The notes under the pieces were generated by a model, which had not been told where the DNA came from, did not search any database, and saw only the letters and a list, made by a program, of their open reading frames with translations. A DNA stretch of 64,000 nucleotides. Source: Betaproteobacteria bacterium. GTDB lineage: Bacteria; Pseudomonadota; Gammaproteobacteria; Burkholderiales; Casimicrobiaceae. The DNA lies in contig JADKKQ010000001.1 in the NCBI GenBank assembly GCA_016720425.1, positions 620,001 through 684,000 of the forward strand, given 5' to 3'. Made by a program: the position numbers and the translations under genes. This document shows positions 17,913-27,876 of the stretch, piece after piece; within the stretch, counting starts at the first letter, position 1; every line of letters starts with the position of its first letter.

Positions 17913-19358
17913 ATGTCGTTCCTAACCCGGCTCTGCCGGCTGCTGGCGGCAATCATGCTGGCGGTGCCGGTGCTGGCCTCGGCGCAGTCGGCCGACAGGC
18001 CGTTCAACAACGAGCAACTCGACCAGATGCTCGCCCAGATCGCGCTCTATCCGGACTCGCTGCTGTCGCAGGTCATGATGGCCGCGACCTATCCGGAGGA
18101 GTTCCAGGAGGCCGCCAAGTGGTCGAAGGCGCACCCGGACGCCAAGGGCGACGACGCCGTCAAAGCGGTCGAGGGCAACGACTGGGATCCGTCGGTCGCC
18201 TCGCTGGTCGCCTTTCCCGAGGTGCTGATCACGCTGTCCGAGAAGCCCGACTACGTGAAGAACCTCGGCGACGCGTTCCTCGCCCAGCCCGAGGACGTGA
18301 TGAATTCGGTGCAGCGGCTGCGTGCCGGGGCGCAGAAGGCCGGGAACCTCAAGTCGAACGAGCAGATCAAGGTCTCGACCGAGGCGGCTCCGCCGGCCGC
18401 AGCGGCACCGGCTCCCGCGGCGCCGACGACGACGGTGGTGCAGGCGCCGCCGGTGACGCAGACGATCGTCATCGAGCCGGCGCAGCCTTCGGTCGTCTAC
18501 GTTCCGGCGTACAACCCGACCGTCGTCTACGGGCCGTGGTGGTATCCGTCGTATCCGCCCTACTACTATCCGCCGCCGCCCGGCTACTGGTTCTCGCGCA
18601 CGATCGCGACGGGGATCGCATGGGGCGTGGGCATCGGCGTTTCCAACGCGCTGTGGGGCGGCTTCAACTGGGGCCGCGGCGACGTGAACATCAACGTCAA
18701 CCGCTACAACAACATCAACGTCAACAAGCGGCTCGACGTCAACGGCAACCGGACGAACTGGAACCACGACAGCAGCCACCGCAAGTCGGATTACCGCGGC
18801 GGTAGCGCGCAGCGGCAGAACCTCGACCGCAAGCGGGAAGCCGGCGGGCGCGAGCAGTACCGCGGCAAGGACGCGAGCCGCGACGCGAGCCGTCAGCGCG
18901 CGCAGCAGTCGCTGCAGGCGCGCGGCGTCGACACCGGCTCCGGCTCGGCCCGCGACCGGGCGCAGAACGTCGATCGCGACGCCGTCACACAGAGGGCGCA
19001 GGGCATGGACCGCGATGCGGCGCGGCAGAAGGTACAGGGCGCCGATCGCGACGCGGCCCGGCAGCGCGCGCAGCAGACCTCGCGGGACAGCGCGCTCAAG
19101 GGTGCGGGCGACCGGCAAGCCAGGCAGCAGATCGATCGCGGTGCCGCCAGTCAGAAGGCGGCCGCCCGCTCCGGCGGCGGCGCCCGGTCGGTGCCGACCG
19201 GCGGTGGTGGTGGCGCCCGAGCAGCCGGTGGCGGCGGTGGCGCGCGTGCACCTGGCGGCGGTGGTGGCGGCGCGCGTGGCGGGGGTGGCGGGGGTGGGGG
19301 GGGTGGGGGGGGTGCCCGGGGCGGTGGTGGTGGCGGCGGTGGCGGTCGCGGACGATAA
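17913..19358 (+). CDS. DUF3300 exported protein with repeat and polyglycine tail
   Basis: 481 residues. Signal peptide ends VLASAQS. The DUF3300 domain follows: QLDQMLAQIALYPDSLLSQV, MMAATYPEEFQEAAKW, GNDWDPSVASLVAFPEVL and LGDAFLAQPEDVM. Next come a Pro/Ala linker, a Tyr/Pro segment (VVYVPAYNPTVVYGPW, YPPYYYPPPPGYW), a membrane-like IATGIAWGVGIGVSNALWGG and an Asn-rich NINVNRYNNINVN. The last third has four 12-residue repeats and a Gly/Arg-rich end of about 60 residues. Function of the family is unknown; the layout suggests an envelope or surface protein. The ribosome binding site AGGGGAGA is strong. DUF2950 follows 15 bases later, a pairing I have seen in other proteobacteria. Confidence 0.88.
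   Translation: MSFLTRLCRLLAAIMLAVPVLASAQSADRPFNNEQLDQMLAQIALYPDSLLSQVMMAATYPEEFQEAAKWSKAHPDAKGDDAVKAVEGNDWDPSVASLVAFPEVLITLSEKPDYVKNLGDAFLAQPEDVMNSVQRLRAGAQKAGNLKSNEQIKVSTEAAPPAAAAPAPAAPTTTVVQAPPVTQTIVIEPAQPSVVYVPAYNPTVVYGPWWYPSYPPYYYPPPPGYWFSRTIATGIAWGVGIGVSNALWGGFNWGRGDVNINVNRYNNINVNKRLDVNGNRTNWNHDSSHRKSDYRGGSAQRQNLDRKREAGGREQYRGKDASRDASRQRAQQSLQARGVDTGSGSARDRAQNVDRDAVTQRAQGMDRDAARQKVQGADRDAARQRAQQTSRDSALKGAGDRQARQQIDRGAASQKAAARSGGGARSVPTGGGGGARAAGGGGGARAPGGGGGGARGGGGGGGGGGGGARGGGGGGGGGRGR
18963..19106 (+). repeat. Four tandem 36-bp units in the DUF3300 gene
   Basis: In-frame repeats encode QNVDRDAVTQRA, QGMDRDAARQKV, QGADRDAARQRA and QQTSRDSALKGA. The twelve-residue period with charged DRDAARQ cores predicts a helical, strongly charged rod. 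Confidence 0.75.
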
Positions 19359-19373
19359 GCGGAGACGACGAAA

Positions 19374-20282
19374 ATGAAGACCAAGCCAATGACTCTTCGC
19401 ACCCTCGCCGCGGCGTTCGTCGCCGCGACGTTTGCCGGCAGCCTCGCGATCGCTTCCGCGGCCCAGGCGCAGCAGGCGTTCAAGACGCCGGAGGCCGCTG
19501 CCGAAGCGCTCGTCGACGGCATCGCCCGCAACGACGACGCGCAGGTCAAGACCGTGCTCGGGCCGGATTTCCGCCGCTACATCCCGGCGGAGACCGCTTC
19601 GGCCGACGACCGGACGAGTTTCCTCGAAGCGTGGTCGCGCGGACACCGAATCGTGCCTTCGGGCAACGAGCGCGCGATGGTCGAGGTCGGCAGCAACGGT
19701 TGGACGGTGCCGATCCCGTTGCAGAAGACGGCGTCCGGATGGCAGTTCGATGCCAGGGCCGCGCCGGCGGAAATGCGCGCGCGGCGGATCGGCCGCAACG
19801 AACTGGCCACGATCCAGGTCATGCTCGCCTACACCGACGCGCAGGAGGAGTTCTACGCCAGCAATCCCGATGGCCGGGCAGTGAAGCACTTTGCGATGCG
19901 CGCGCTGTCGAGTCCGGGCAAGCGCGACGGGCTGTACTGGGCGTCGCTGCCCGACGAGCCGGAGAGCCCGCTCGGCGCGCAGTTCGCCGATGCCCGGCAG
20001 GGGCAGGCCTACCATGGGTACGTCTTCCGGATCCTGACCGCGCAGGGCAAGGACGCACCCGGCGGTGCCAGGAGCTACGTCCGGAACGGCCTGATGACCG
20101 AGGGGTATGCGCTGATCGCGCATCCGGAACGCTACGGCGACACCGGGGTGATGTCGTTCATCGTCAGCCGCGACGGCGTCGTCCACCAGAAGAATCTCGG
20201 CCCCAACGGCGCTGCGATCGCCCGTGCGATCTCGGCCTACAACCCGGACTCGAGCTGGGAAAAGGTCACGGCGGGCAAGTAG
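19374..20282 (+). CDS. DUF2950 exported protein
   Basis: 302 residues with a signal peptide (LRTLAAAFVAATFAGSLAIA then SAAQAQ). Family marks are FKTPEAAAEALVDGIARNDD, GWTVPIPLQKTASGWQFD, RRIGRNELATIQVMLAYTDA, GLYWA, GYVFRILTAQGKDAPGGA and GVMSFIVSRDGVVHQKNLGP. This is a complete DUF2950 protein; function unknown, location periplasmic. It follows the DUF3300 gene by 15 bases on the same strand with GGAG before the ATG, so the two form an operon and probably act together at the cell envelope. Confidence 0.9.
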   Translation: MKTKPMTLRTLAAAFVAATFAGSLAIASAAQAQQAFKTPEAAAEALVDGIARNDDAQVKTVLGPDFRRYIPAETASADDRTSFLEAWSRGHRIVPSGNERAMVEVGSNGWTVPIPLQKTASGWQFDARAAPAEMRARRIGRNELATIQVMLAYTDAQEEFYASNPDGRAVKHFAMRALSSPGKRDGLYWASLPDEPESPLGAQFADARQGQAYHGYVFRILTAQGKDAPGGARSYVRNGLMTEGYALIAHPERYGDTGVMSFIVSRDGVVHQKNLGPNGAAIARAISAYNPDSSWEKVTAGK

Positions 20283-20515
20283 AGCGGCCGCTTCGCGGCG
20301 CGCGAGCTGGATCGGCGCCCGATGGCCCGGTGACGCGATCGGCGGGTTGCCGGGTGCTTGCGTTCCCGGTGCCGGCTGGATCGCGGGCGTCGCTCAGAGT
20401 GTGCGCTCACCGGGCTGGCGGACTGCCCCACGGTCGAGACATGACTGCAGTTCGCTGCGGTACGTGGCCGCGAGAATCCGCAGCCCGGCGGCCCACGCGC
20501 ACGGCGCCCGGCACC

Positions 20516-21073
20516 TCAATGACCGCGTTCCTGCAGCGGCGCCGCCGCCAGGAACTCGTCGACGAAATGCGCGAGGTCGTCCCAGTCGGTGTATTCGCGA
20601 TCCTGCGTGGTGTCAGTGGCGCCACCTCGCTGCCTGGCGATCAGCTTCATGAGCAGCCGCTTGAAATAGTCGTACTGCGTGTACCGCAACGCGCCGGCGA
20701 CATGGCGGGTGATGGCCGGCGTCCAGCCCGTTTTCCGGAAGAACGCATCCGCCGCCTCCCGCAACTCTTCGCGGCTCTCGTCGTCCGCGAGCACCGCCGT
20801 GAGACTGACGGCGATGAACGCCGACGGAATGCCCGCGAGCCACGCGGCGTTGTCCTTCACGAAGCGCAGCAGCGAGGCCTGGTAGCGGTGCCGGTGCAGC
20901 GAGCCGCACACGACGGCGGCGGCGAAAAAGGGCTGGACCTGCGCGGCACTCGCCGACGCGCTGTCCAGGAGTTCGACCTTGGCGCCACGCTCCTGCAAGG
21001 CGTTCGCGATGAACTCCGCGACCTTTCGGGTCTGACCCTCGGTCGTTCCGTAGACGACCAATACGGTCTTCAT
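20516..21073 (-). CDS. Flavodoxin-domain protein, HemG-like protoporphyrinogen oxidase family
   Basis: 185 residues. MKTVLVVYGTTEGQTRKVAE holds the FMN phosphate loop (GTTEGQT at 9-15). VVCGSLHRHRYQASLLRFVK, AFIAVSLTAV and AGALRYTQYDYFKRLLMKLI match flavodoxin-domain proteins grouped with HemG. HemG oxidises protoporphyrinogen IX using quinones, but many members of this length outside enterics are untested, so the haem role is not certain. Convergent with DUF2950; the 233-base gap between them holds no gene. Monocistronic by position. Confidence 0.77.
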   Translation of the reverse strand: MKTVLVVYGTTEGQTRKVAEFIANALQERGAKVELLDSASASAAQVQPFFAAAVVCGSLHRHRYQASLLRFVKDNAAWLAGIPSAFIAVSLTAVLADDESREELREAADAFFRKTGWTPAITRHVAGALRYTQYDYFKRLLMKLIARQRGGATDTTQDREYTDWDDLAHFVDEFLAAAPLQERGH

Positions 21074-21225
21074 GGGCTACCCCGCTGGGTATTGCACCGC
21101 CTCCGCTCCGCTGCGTGTCCTCTTCCGGGAACGAGCATCGCACGCCAGCCGGGTCGCCGCTTCTCCGGCCGGCGACCGATATGGTCTTTCCTGGGCCGCC
21201 ACACGGCAGTCGGAGGCCGTGCCGC

Positions 21226-22005
21226 TCAACCTCCTTCCGAGCGCGGCGCGCCGAGCAGGCTCTTGAACAGGTCGAACGGCAGCGGGAACACGATCGTCGA
21301 GCCGCGATCTCCCGCGACCTGCGTCATCGTCTGCAGGTAGCGCAGCTGCATCGCCTCGGGCTGCTGCGACAGCATCCGCGCCGCTTCGAGCAGCGCGACG
21401 GCGGCCTGCTTCTCGCCGTCGGCGTGAATGACCTTGGCCCGCCGCTCGCGCTCGGCCTCAGCCTGGCGGGCGATGGCGCGCACCATCGATTCGTTGAGGT
21501 CGATGTGCTTGATCTCCACGTTGGTCACCTTGATGCCCCACGCGTCGGTCTGGGCATCGAGGATCCGCTGCACGTCCAGGTTCAGGCGCTCGCGCTCGGC
21601 CAGCATCTCGTCGAGTTCGTGCTTGCCGAGCACCACGCGCAGCGTGGTCTGCGCCAGCTGGCTGGTGGCCATCAGGTAGTTCTCGACCTGGATGATCGCG
21701 CGCTGCGCGTCGACGACGCGGAAGAACACCACGGCGTTGACCTTCACCGACACGTTGTCGCGCGAGATCACGTCCTGCGGCGGCACGTCCATCGTCACCA
21801 CCCGCAGGTCGACGCGCACCATCTGCATCAGGCCCGGAAGGATCAGCACCAGCCCCGGTCCCTTCACCTTCCAGAAGCGGCCGAGGAGGAACACGACGCC
21901 GCGTTCGTATTCCCGCAGGATGCGGAACGACGACACCAAAAGCACGATGGCGACGAGCAGCAGCGCGGCGCCGACGCCGAATGGATAGTCGAAGAACATG
22001 GTCAT
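21226..22005 (-). CDS. Slipin (SPFH/stomatin family membrane protein)
   Basis: 259 residues. One N-terminal membrane helix ([16 protein letters not shown]), then the SPFH domain: [60 protein letters not shown], and a helical [20 protein letters not shown] region followed by the C-terminal oligomerisation part. Slipins form ring-like membrane assemblies and pair with an NfeD-type protease that cleaves them. Its ATG overlaps the end of the nfeD reading frame (ATGA at 22002-22005), so it is coupled to the adjacent NfeD gene. Confidence 0.92.
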   Translation of the reverse strand: MTMFFDYPFGVGAALLLVAIVLLVSSFRILREYERGVVFLLGRFWKVKGPGLVLILPGLMQMVRVDLRVVTMDVPPQDVISRDNVSVKVNAVVFFRVVDAQRAIIQVENYLMATSQLAQTTLRVVLGKHELDEMLAERERLNLDVQRILDAQTDAWGIKVTNVEIKHIDLNESMVRAIARQAEAERERRAKVIHADGEKQAAVALLEAARMLSQQPEAMQLRYLQTMTQVAGDRGSTIVFPLPFDLFKSLLGAPRSEGG

Positions 22006-23457
22006 CTCCCGTTGTTGCGCAGGTCCTGCTGGCCGAGGGGCCGGACGATCAGCGTCAGTCCATCGAGGCCGCTGACGCGCACGCGGTCGCCGACCGCCAG
22101 TTCGTTGTTCGCCGTCGCCGGGCGCGCCTGCCAGGCTTCGCCATGCACCCGGACCCAGGCCACGGCTGCGTCGATCGACTCCACGGTGCCGGTGGCGCCG
22201 ACCAGTTCCTCCCGGCCGCTGACGATCGGGCGCCGGCGGGCGCGCACCGCGAAGCTGCCGAGGCCCAGGATGGCGGCGGCACTGACCAGCGCCATGCCGA
22301 TGACGATGCCCGGCGGCAGGCCGAAGCCGGGCGCCTCGGTGTCGATCAGCATCAGGCCGCCGAAAATGAACGCGACGATTCCGCCCACGCCGAGCGCGCC
22401 GAAGCTCGGCGCGAAGACCTCGGCGATCATCAGCGCCACGCCCAGCAGCAGCAGGCCGACGCCGACCCAGTTGACCGGCAGCAACTGCAGCGCGTAGAGC
22501 CCCAGCAGCAGCGCGATGGCGCCGGCGACGCCGGGTACGCCGAACCCGGGCGTGGTGAACTCGAAGAACAGGCCGTAGATGCCGATCATCAGCAGCACGA
22601 CCGCCAGCAGCGGATTGGAAAGCAGCGCCAGCAGCTTGCTGCGCCAGTCCGGATCGAAGGTCTCGATCGCCGCACCGCCGAGGTCGAGCTTCGTGCGGGC
22701 GTTCACCAGTTCGATTTCCCGGCCGTCGATCTTCTGCAGCAGGTCGGGCACGTCGACCGCGACGACGTCGATCACGCCGCCTGCGAGGGCCTCCGCTGCC
22801 GAGAGGCTGCTCGCCCGGCGCACCGCCTGCTCGGCGAAGTCGGCGTTGCGGCCGCGCAACTGGGCGAGGCTGCGGATGTAGGCGGCGGCATCGTTGACGG
22901 CCTTGGCCTTCATCGCGTCGGCCGGGCCGTTCTCGCCGTCGACCGCCGGGGGCGCGCTGTCCGGCGCCTGCTTCGCCGTGCCTTCCTTCGCAGGTTCGGT
23001 CTTTGGCGTCGCGTCGGGCTTTTCCGGGCCGCCGCCGCCGGGCAGGCCGATGGCCACCGGCGTCGCGGCGCCGAGGTTGGTGGCCGGCGCCATCGCGGCG
23101 ATGTGGCTCGCGTAGAGCAGGTAGGTTCCCGCGCTGGCCGCGCGCGCGCCTTCGGGGGCGACGAAGCCGGCCACCGGGATCGGCGACGCGAGGACGTCCT
23201 TGATGATCGTCCGCATCGAGGTGTCCAGTCCGCCCGGCGTGTCCATCTGCAGGACGACCAGCCGCGCGCCGCGCTCCGCCGCCTTGTCCAGGCCGCGGCG
23301 GACGAAGTCGGCGCCGGCCGGCCCGATGGCGCCGTCGATGCGCAGCACGACCACCGGCCGCTCACCGCCTTGCGCCCCCCGCCGGCAGCGCAAGCGCGAG
23401 CGCCGCCAGCAAGCCGGCCGCGACCCGCAACACCCCCGCCCAAGCCTTGCAACGCAT
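22002..23457 (-). CDS. NfeD-family membrane serine protease, frame broken in signal peptide
   Basis: The main frame gives about 460 residues. The ClpP-like protease part has [40 protein letters not shown] and [20 protein letters not shown] with the likely Ser in ASAG. It is followed by membrane helices and a C-terminal NfeD OB-fold ([20 protein letters not shown]). In this frame the only start near the beginning is a TTG at 23393, with no signal peptide. One frame over, ATG 23457 gives [20 protein letters not shown], then ALALPAGGA, a clean Sec signal that runs into TGA. Removing one G from the six-G run (C run at 23375-23380) joins them. I read this as one exported protein with a one-base assembly error or a real lesion. 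Confidence 0.83.
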
Positions 23458-23714
23458 GCTCATATCGACCCGCCGGCAACCCAATCGTTCCCGCCGCCGC
23501 GCTTCGCCAGCCCGACCCGATCCCGAAATCATTGCCACCCCTCGTTCAGGGTCGAGTCACCCCCATTACACCACGCCCGGCGCAGGACCGCTTGTCGCAT
23601 CGCGCGGCGCGGCGGTGCGGCCTGACTTTGCATCCCCGATGACCTCGGGGCATAGTCCGCTTGGTGGCGCGGCCCCCGCCGCACCATCGACCCGACGATC
23701 GCCGGCACCGCAGC

Positions 23715-24296
23715 GTGGCAACCACCTCATCGCTCAGGAAGTCGTCGCCGGCCGTACGTCCTTTGCGGGGCGCTCGTCCGCTCGAACTGCAGGCGCTGTT
23801 TCACGCCGCGCTAGCGGTCGGCGACGGTATCACGGGTGCGCATTGCATTCACGAGCGGTGGATGCGCAACGCATCCCCCGGCGAGGTCGAAGCGGCGCTG
23901 GCGGCGTTGTGGCGGCACGCTGCGAAGTCGATTCCCGATTGGCTGCCGATGCACCATGTGCCGTGGCTGCCGCTCGTCTACGCAGTCGCGGCGAGGTTTC
24001 AGGCGGCGAAGCGGGGGCGGCGGAACATCTATCTGGTGCGGCTCGACTACGGCGACCGGGAGCCTGGCCTGCAGGGCCTCTACGTGGGCATGACCGCCTA
24101 CCCCCCGGCGCAGCGCTTCGACCAGCACCGGGCCGGCATACGCGCGTCGGGCAGCGTCCTGAAGCGCGGCCAGGAACTGCTGCTCGGGCCGGTGCTGCAC
24201 CTGCAGCACATCGCGCAGGCCGACGCGGTGCGCATCGAACGCGATCTCGCCCTTGCCCTCGCCGACGCCGGACTGCGGGTCGAGGGCGGGCACTGA
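23715..24296 (+). CDS. GIY-YIG-like nuclease-fold protein of unknown function
   Basis: About 193 residues if started at GTG 23715; the frame is open to 23661 and the true start is unclear. The first 90 residues (LELQALFHAALAVGDGITGA, IHERWMRNASPGEVEAALAA) are helical and match nothing I know. Residues after about 110 resemble the GIY-YIG fold: NIYLVRLDYGD as strand 1, GLYVGMTAYPPAQRFDQH as the YVG(M/Y)T-x-RxxxH helix start. The second half of the fold is shorter than in UvrC or SLX1. A divergent, perhaps DNA-acting, stand-alone protein. No partner gene. Confidence 0.62.
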   Translation: MATTSSLRKSSPAVRPLRGARPLELQALFHAALAVGDGITGAHCIHERWMRNASPGEVEAALAALWRHAAKSIPDWLPMHHVPWLPLVYAVAARFQAAKRGRRNIYLVRLDYGDREPGLQGLYVGMTAYPPAQRFDQHRAGIRASGSVLKRGQELLLGPVLHLQHIAQADAVRIERDLALALADAGLRVEGGH

Positions 24297-24435
24297 ACTG
24301 CCGCGCCACGCCGGCCGGCAGTGTCCTTCGCCGAACGCCGGAGCGCAGGCCACGGCTTGCGGTGACTGACTCGTGTATCCCACGGCTTCTTGCGAGCGTG
24401 ATTCGCTGCCCGACCCGCAGCTGCAACGCCGACGC

Positions 24436-25197
24436 TCAGCGCCAGGCGCGCCAGAGGAACCCCACGCCGCCGGTCATAACCACAACTTCCATGACCCCGA
24501 CGTGGACGTGCGCAGGGATCAGCGTCAACAACCGACGCGCGACGAAAGCGCCCGGCATCGTGCACGCGCCGATCAGGAGTCCCGCCACCGTGAGCGACGC
24601 ATCGAGCCGGTCGAAGCTGCCGAAGATGGCGACCTTGAACAACCCCATGATCGCCGAGATGATCGCGTCGGTGGCGATGAGGCCGGCGCCGTGCACGCCG
24701 CTGGCCATCAGGAGCGAAATCAGGATCACGCCGGTGCCGGTCATGGCGCCGTTGATGAAGCCGAAGCCCGCACCGGCAGCGACCTCGCCGGGTGCATCGA
24801 GGTGATAGTCGATGCGCTTCAGCACGCGGCGCAGCGGTATGCTGGCCAGCAGAAACAGACCGATCAGACCCGCAACCCAGCGCGCGTCGAGCAAGGTGTA
24901 GCCGTACGCGCCGACCACGCAGGCCGGCAGGCCGAGCAGCAACATCCGGCGCACGTGCTCCCACCGCATGTCGCGCCAGAACGCCACGACGCGGCTGCCG
25001 TTGTTGAAGATCATCGCCAGCGCCATGACCGGCACGACGTTGGCCACGCCGACCACCGGCGCCAGGACCACCGGCAACACCAAGCCCGTGCCGTAGCCGG
25101 CCAGGCCGCCGAGGATCGACGCCGCGAACGCCACCACCGCCACCACCAGCCACTGCAGCAGCGGGGCATGGCCAACGAGGAAATCGAGTTCGCTCAT
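24436..25197 (-). CDS. TSUP-family (TauE/SafE) anion permease
   Basis: 253 residues with about eight hydrophobic segments. The TSUP marks are AASILGGLAGYGTGLVLPVV in the first repeat and the related AAGAGFGFINGAMTGTGVIL in the second, each with the conserved Gly-rich bend. Family members export or import sulfite, sulfonates or other small organosulfur or carboxylate anions. There is no sulfur-metabolism neighbour here to define a substrate. Divergent from the EamA transporter; start regions are about 90 bases apart. Confidence 0.85.
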   Translation of the reverse strand: MSELDFLVGHAPLLQWLVVAVVAFAASILGGLAGYGTGLVLPVVLAPVVGVANVVPVMALAMIFNNGSRVVAFWRDMRWEHVRRMLLLGLPACVVGAYGYTLLDARWVAGLIGLFLLASIPLRRVLKRIDYHLDAPGEVAAGAGFGFINGAMTGTGVILISLLMASGVHGAGLIATDAIISAIMGLFKVAIFGSFDRLDASLTVAGLLIGACTMPGAFVARRLLTLIPAHVHVGVMEVVVMTGGVGFLWRAWR

Positions 25198-25289
25198 CCG
25201 TGCCTCTCGCTCCGCGCCGGTGCGCGGTCGCTCGGGTATGCTCTTTCGTGTCGGTTCCGCACTTCAATGTCGCACAGGCCAAGCACACC

Positions 25290-26339
25290 GTGAAGCTCGA
25301 CCGTGGCATTCCGGCCGCAATGGGCGCGGCGGTGCTGTTCGGCGTGAGCACGCCGCTGGCCAAGCCGCTGCTGGGCGACGTGCCTCCGCTCCTGCTGGCG
25401 GGCCTGCTCTACGCGGGCTCCGGGATCGGGCTGTCCGTGCTCCTCGGCATCCGTGTCGCCACGGGGGGGCGCGGTGCCATCACCTGGCCGCGGGGCGCGG
25501 ACGTCGGGTGGCTCGCCGGCGCCATCGCCGCCGGCGGGGCCGTCGGTCCCTACCTGCTGATGGTCGGCCTGCAGGCGACCGACGCGGCGTCGGCCTCGCT
25601 GATCCTCAACCTCGAAGGCGTGTTCACGGCGCTGCTGGCCTGGTTTGCCTTCAAGGAGAACTTCGACCGCCGGATTGCCCTGGGGATGGCGTTCATCGTC
25701 GCCGGCGGCGTGGCGCTGTCGGCGGCGCCGGCACTGCGAGCCGAAGGATGGGCGGGGCCGCTGGCCATTGCCGGTGCGTGCCTCGCCTGGGCGATAGACA
25801 ACAACCTCACCCGCAAGGTGTCGCTGCACGACGCCATGTTCATCGCCTGCGTCAAGGGCCTGGTTGCCGGGTTCGCCAGCATCGCACTGGCCTTGGCCTA
25901 CGGCGCCAGGATGCCCGCGGTCACCGCCACGCTGCAGGCAGGATTGCTGGGCTTCGTCAGCTACGGGCTCAGCCTGGCGTTGTTCGTGGTGGCGCTGCGC
26001 CGCCTGGGGACGGCACGCACGGGAGCCTACTTCTCGCTGGCGCCCTTCGTCGGCGCGGCGCTCGCCGTGGTTCTTGGCGCGCCGTTGACCGCGACGCTGG
26101 TTGTCGCCGGGTTGCTGATGGCGGCGGGGGTATGGCTGCACCTGACCGAGCGGCACGAACACCTGCATCACCACCTGCCCGTCGAGCACGCGCACCTGCA
26201 CACGCACGACGCGCACCACCAGCATCGACACGACGCCGCCTGGGACGGCTCGGACCCGCACACCCACAGGCACGCGCACGAGCCGCTGGACCACGCGCAC
26301 CCGCACTACCCGGACGCCCACCACCGGCACCCGCATTGA
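25290..26339 (+). CDS. EamA/DMT-family transporter with histidine-rich C-terminal tail
   Basis: About 349 residues from GTG 25290; the frame is open to 25200, but the first membrane helix begins right after this GTG. Ten hydrophobic helices in two EamA repeats: GVSTPLAKPLLGDVPPLLLA, DAASASLILNLEGVFTALLA, and in the second half AWAIDNNLTRKVSLHDAMFI and LGTARTGAYFSLAPFVGAAL. After the last helix follow about 63 residues with 24 histidines (for example EHLHHHLPVEHAHLHTHDAH), which should bind Zn, Ni, Co or Cu. A metal-linked efflux or sensing role is an inference from the tail; the membrane part is the drug/metabolite exporter type. Confidence 0.83.
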   Translation: MKLDRGIPAAMGAAVLFGVSTPLAKPLLGDVPPLLLAGLLYAGSGIGLSVLLGIRVATGGRGAITWPRGADVGWLAGAIAAGGAVGPYLLMVGLQATDAASASLILNLEGVFTALLAWFAFKENFDRRIALGMAFIVAGGVALSAAPALRAEGWAGPLAIAGACLAWAIDNNLTRKVSLHDAMFIACVKGLVAGFASIALALAYGARMPAVTATLQAGLLGFVSYGLSLALFVVALRRLGTARTGAYFSLAPFVGAALAVVLGAPLTATLVVAGLLMAAGVWLHLTERHEHLHHHLPVEHAHLHTHDAHHQHRHDAAWDGSDPHTHRHAHEPLDHAHPHYPDAHHRHPH

Positions 26340-26725
<386 letters not shown>

Positions 26726-26796
26726 ATGATGCGTCGCCTCCGTCTCCCGGAGGCCATGGACGTCGTGCTGCTCGGCGGCGGCGGGGTCGCCGGGCG

Positions 26797-27858
26797 GTGG
26801 CCGCGTGGAGCGGACCCGGTGCCGAGCCCGACCTGCGCCGCTGGGTGCTCGGGCACGCGATCCTCGCGCCGCATTCGCACAACCTGCAGTCGTGGCGGGT
26901 CGACTTGCGCACGCCGGGCGAGATCGTGCTGCGCTGCGACCGCCAGCGCCTGCTGCCCGAGACCGACCCATTCGCGCGCCAAATCGTGATGAGCCAGGGT
27001 ACCTTCCTCGAACTGCTCGACCTCGCGGCGCGCGAGCGCGGCCACCGTGCCGAAATCACGCTGTTCCCCGAAGGTGTGTTCGGTCCCGAGGGGGTCGACC
27101 ACCGGCCGGTCGCGCGCATCCGCCTCGTGCCGGACGCCGCGGTGGCAAAGGACCCACTGTTCGCGCAGATCATGAGCCGCCACACCAACCGCAACGCCTA
27201 CGACCCGAAGCGCGCGGTGCCGGCGGCCGCCTGGCAGGCGATGGCGGCGGCGGTGCAGCCGCATCCGCTGCGCTTCGGCTTCGTCGGCGTCGACAATGCC
27301 GAAGCGATCGCGCGCCACCGCCGCATCGCGAGCGAGGCTTGGCGCATCGAGCTCGTGACGCCGCGCACCATCCTCGAGTCCTACCGGTGGCTGCGCATCG
27401 GCGCCTCCGAGATCGCGGCCCACCGCGACGGCCTGTCGATCACCAACCCGATGCTGGTCGCGATGGACCGCCTGGGGCTATTTGACCGGACGAAGGCGCC
27501 GGGCCCCGATGCGACCGCGACGACGTCGCAATTGAAGGACTTCGACTCGAAGATCGCGACCACCATCGGCTTTCTGTGGATGACCAGCGATGGCAACGAG
27601 CGAGCCACGCAGATCGCCGCAGGCCGCGCGTACGCACGCGTGCAGCTCGCCGCCACCGCCCACGGTGTCGTGATGCAGCCGTTGCAGCAGGCGCTGCAGG
27701 AGTACCCGGAGCAGGCGAAGCCATACGCCGAAATCCACGCGCTCGTCGGTGCCGACCGCCCGGCGCAGACGGTGCAGATGTGGGCCCGCGTCGGCTTCGC
27801 CGAACCGGTCGGCCCGGCGCCGCGCCGCGGGGTCGATGCGCACATCGTCACGGGCTGA
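26797..27858 (+). CDS. Acg-like FMN-binding oxidoreductase (nitroreductase superfamily)
   Basis: The supported frame gives about 353 residues. PDLRRWVLGHAILAPHSHNL followed by QSWRVDL matches the Acg/Rv2032-type nitroreductase N-terminal FMN site. PLFAQIMSRHTNRNAYDPKR and LAATAHGVVMQPLQQALQEY follow, with the end QMWARVGFAEPVGPAPRR. GTG 26797 is the first usable in-frame start. One frame over, ATG 26726/26729 gives MRRLRLPEAMDVVLLGGGGV, which resembles a lipoprotein or twin-arginine-like leader, so a missing base in the G-rich stretch near 26780-26800 may have cut off the leader. Physiological substrate unknown. The RetSat-like gene follows by 18 bases. Confidence 0.76.
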   Translation: MAAWSGPGAEPDLRRWVLGHAILAPHSHNLQSWRVDLRTPGEIVLRCDRQRLLPETDPFARQIVMSQGTFLELLDLAARERGHRAEITLFPEGVFGPEGVDHRPVARIRLVPDAAVAKDPLFAQIMSRHTNRNAYDPKRAVPAAAWQAMAAAVQPHPLRFGFVGVDNAEAIARHRRIASEAWRIELVTPRTILESYRWLRIGASEIAAHRDGLSITNPMLVAMDRLGLFDRTKAPGPDATATTSQLKDFDSKIATTIGFLWMTSDGNERATQIAAGRAYARVQLAATAHGVVMQPLQQALQEYPEQAKPYAEIHALVGADRPAQTVQMWARVGFAEPVGPAPRRGVDAHIVTG

Positions 27859-27876
27859 CGGCAAAGGGGGGTGACT

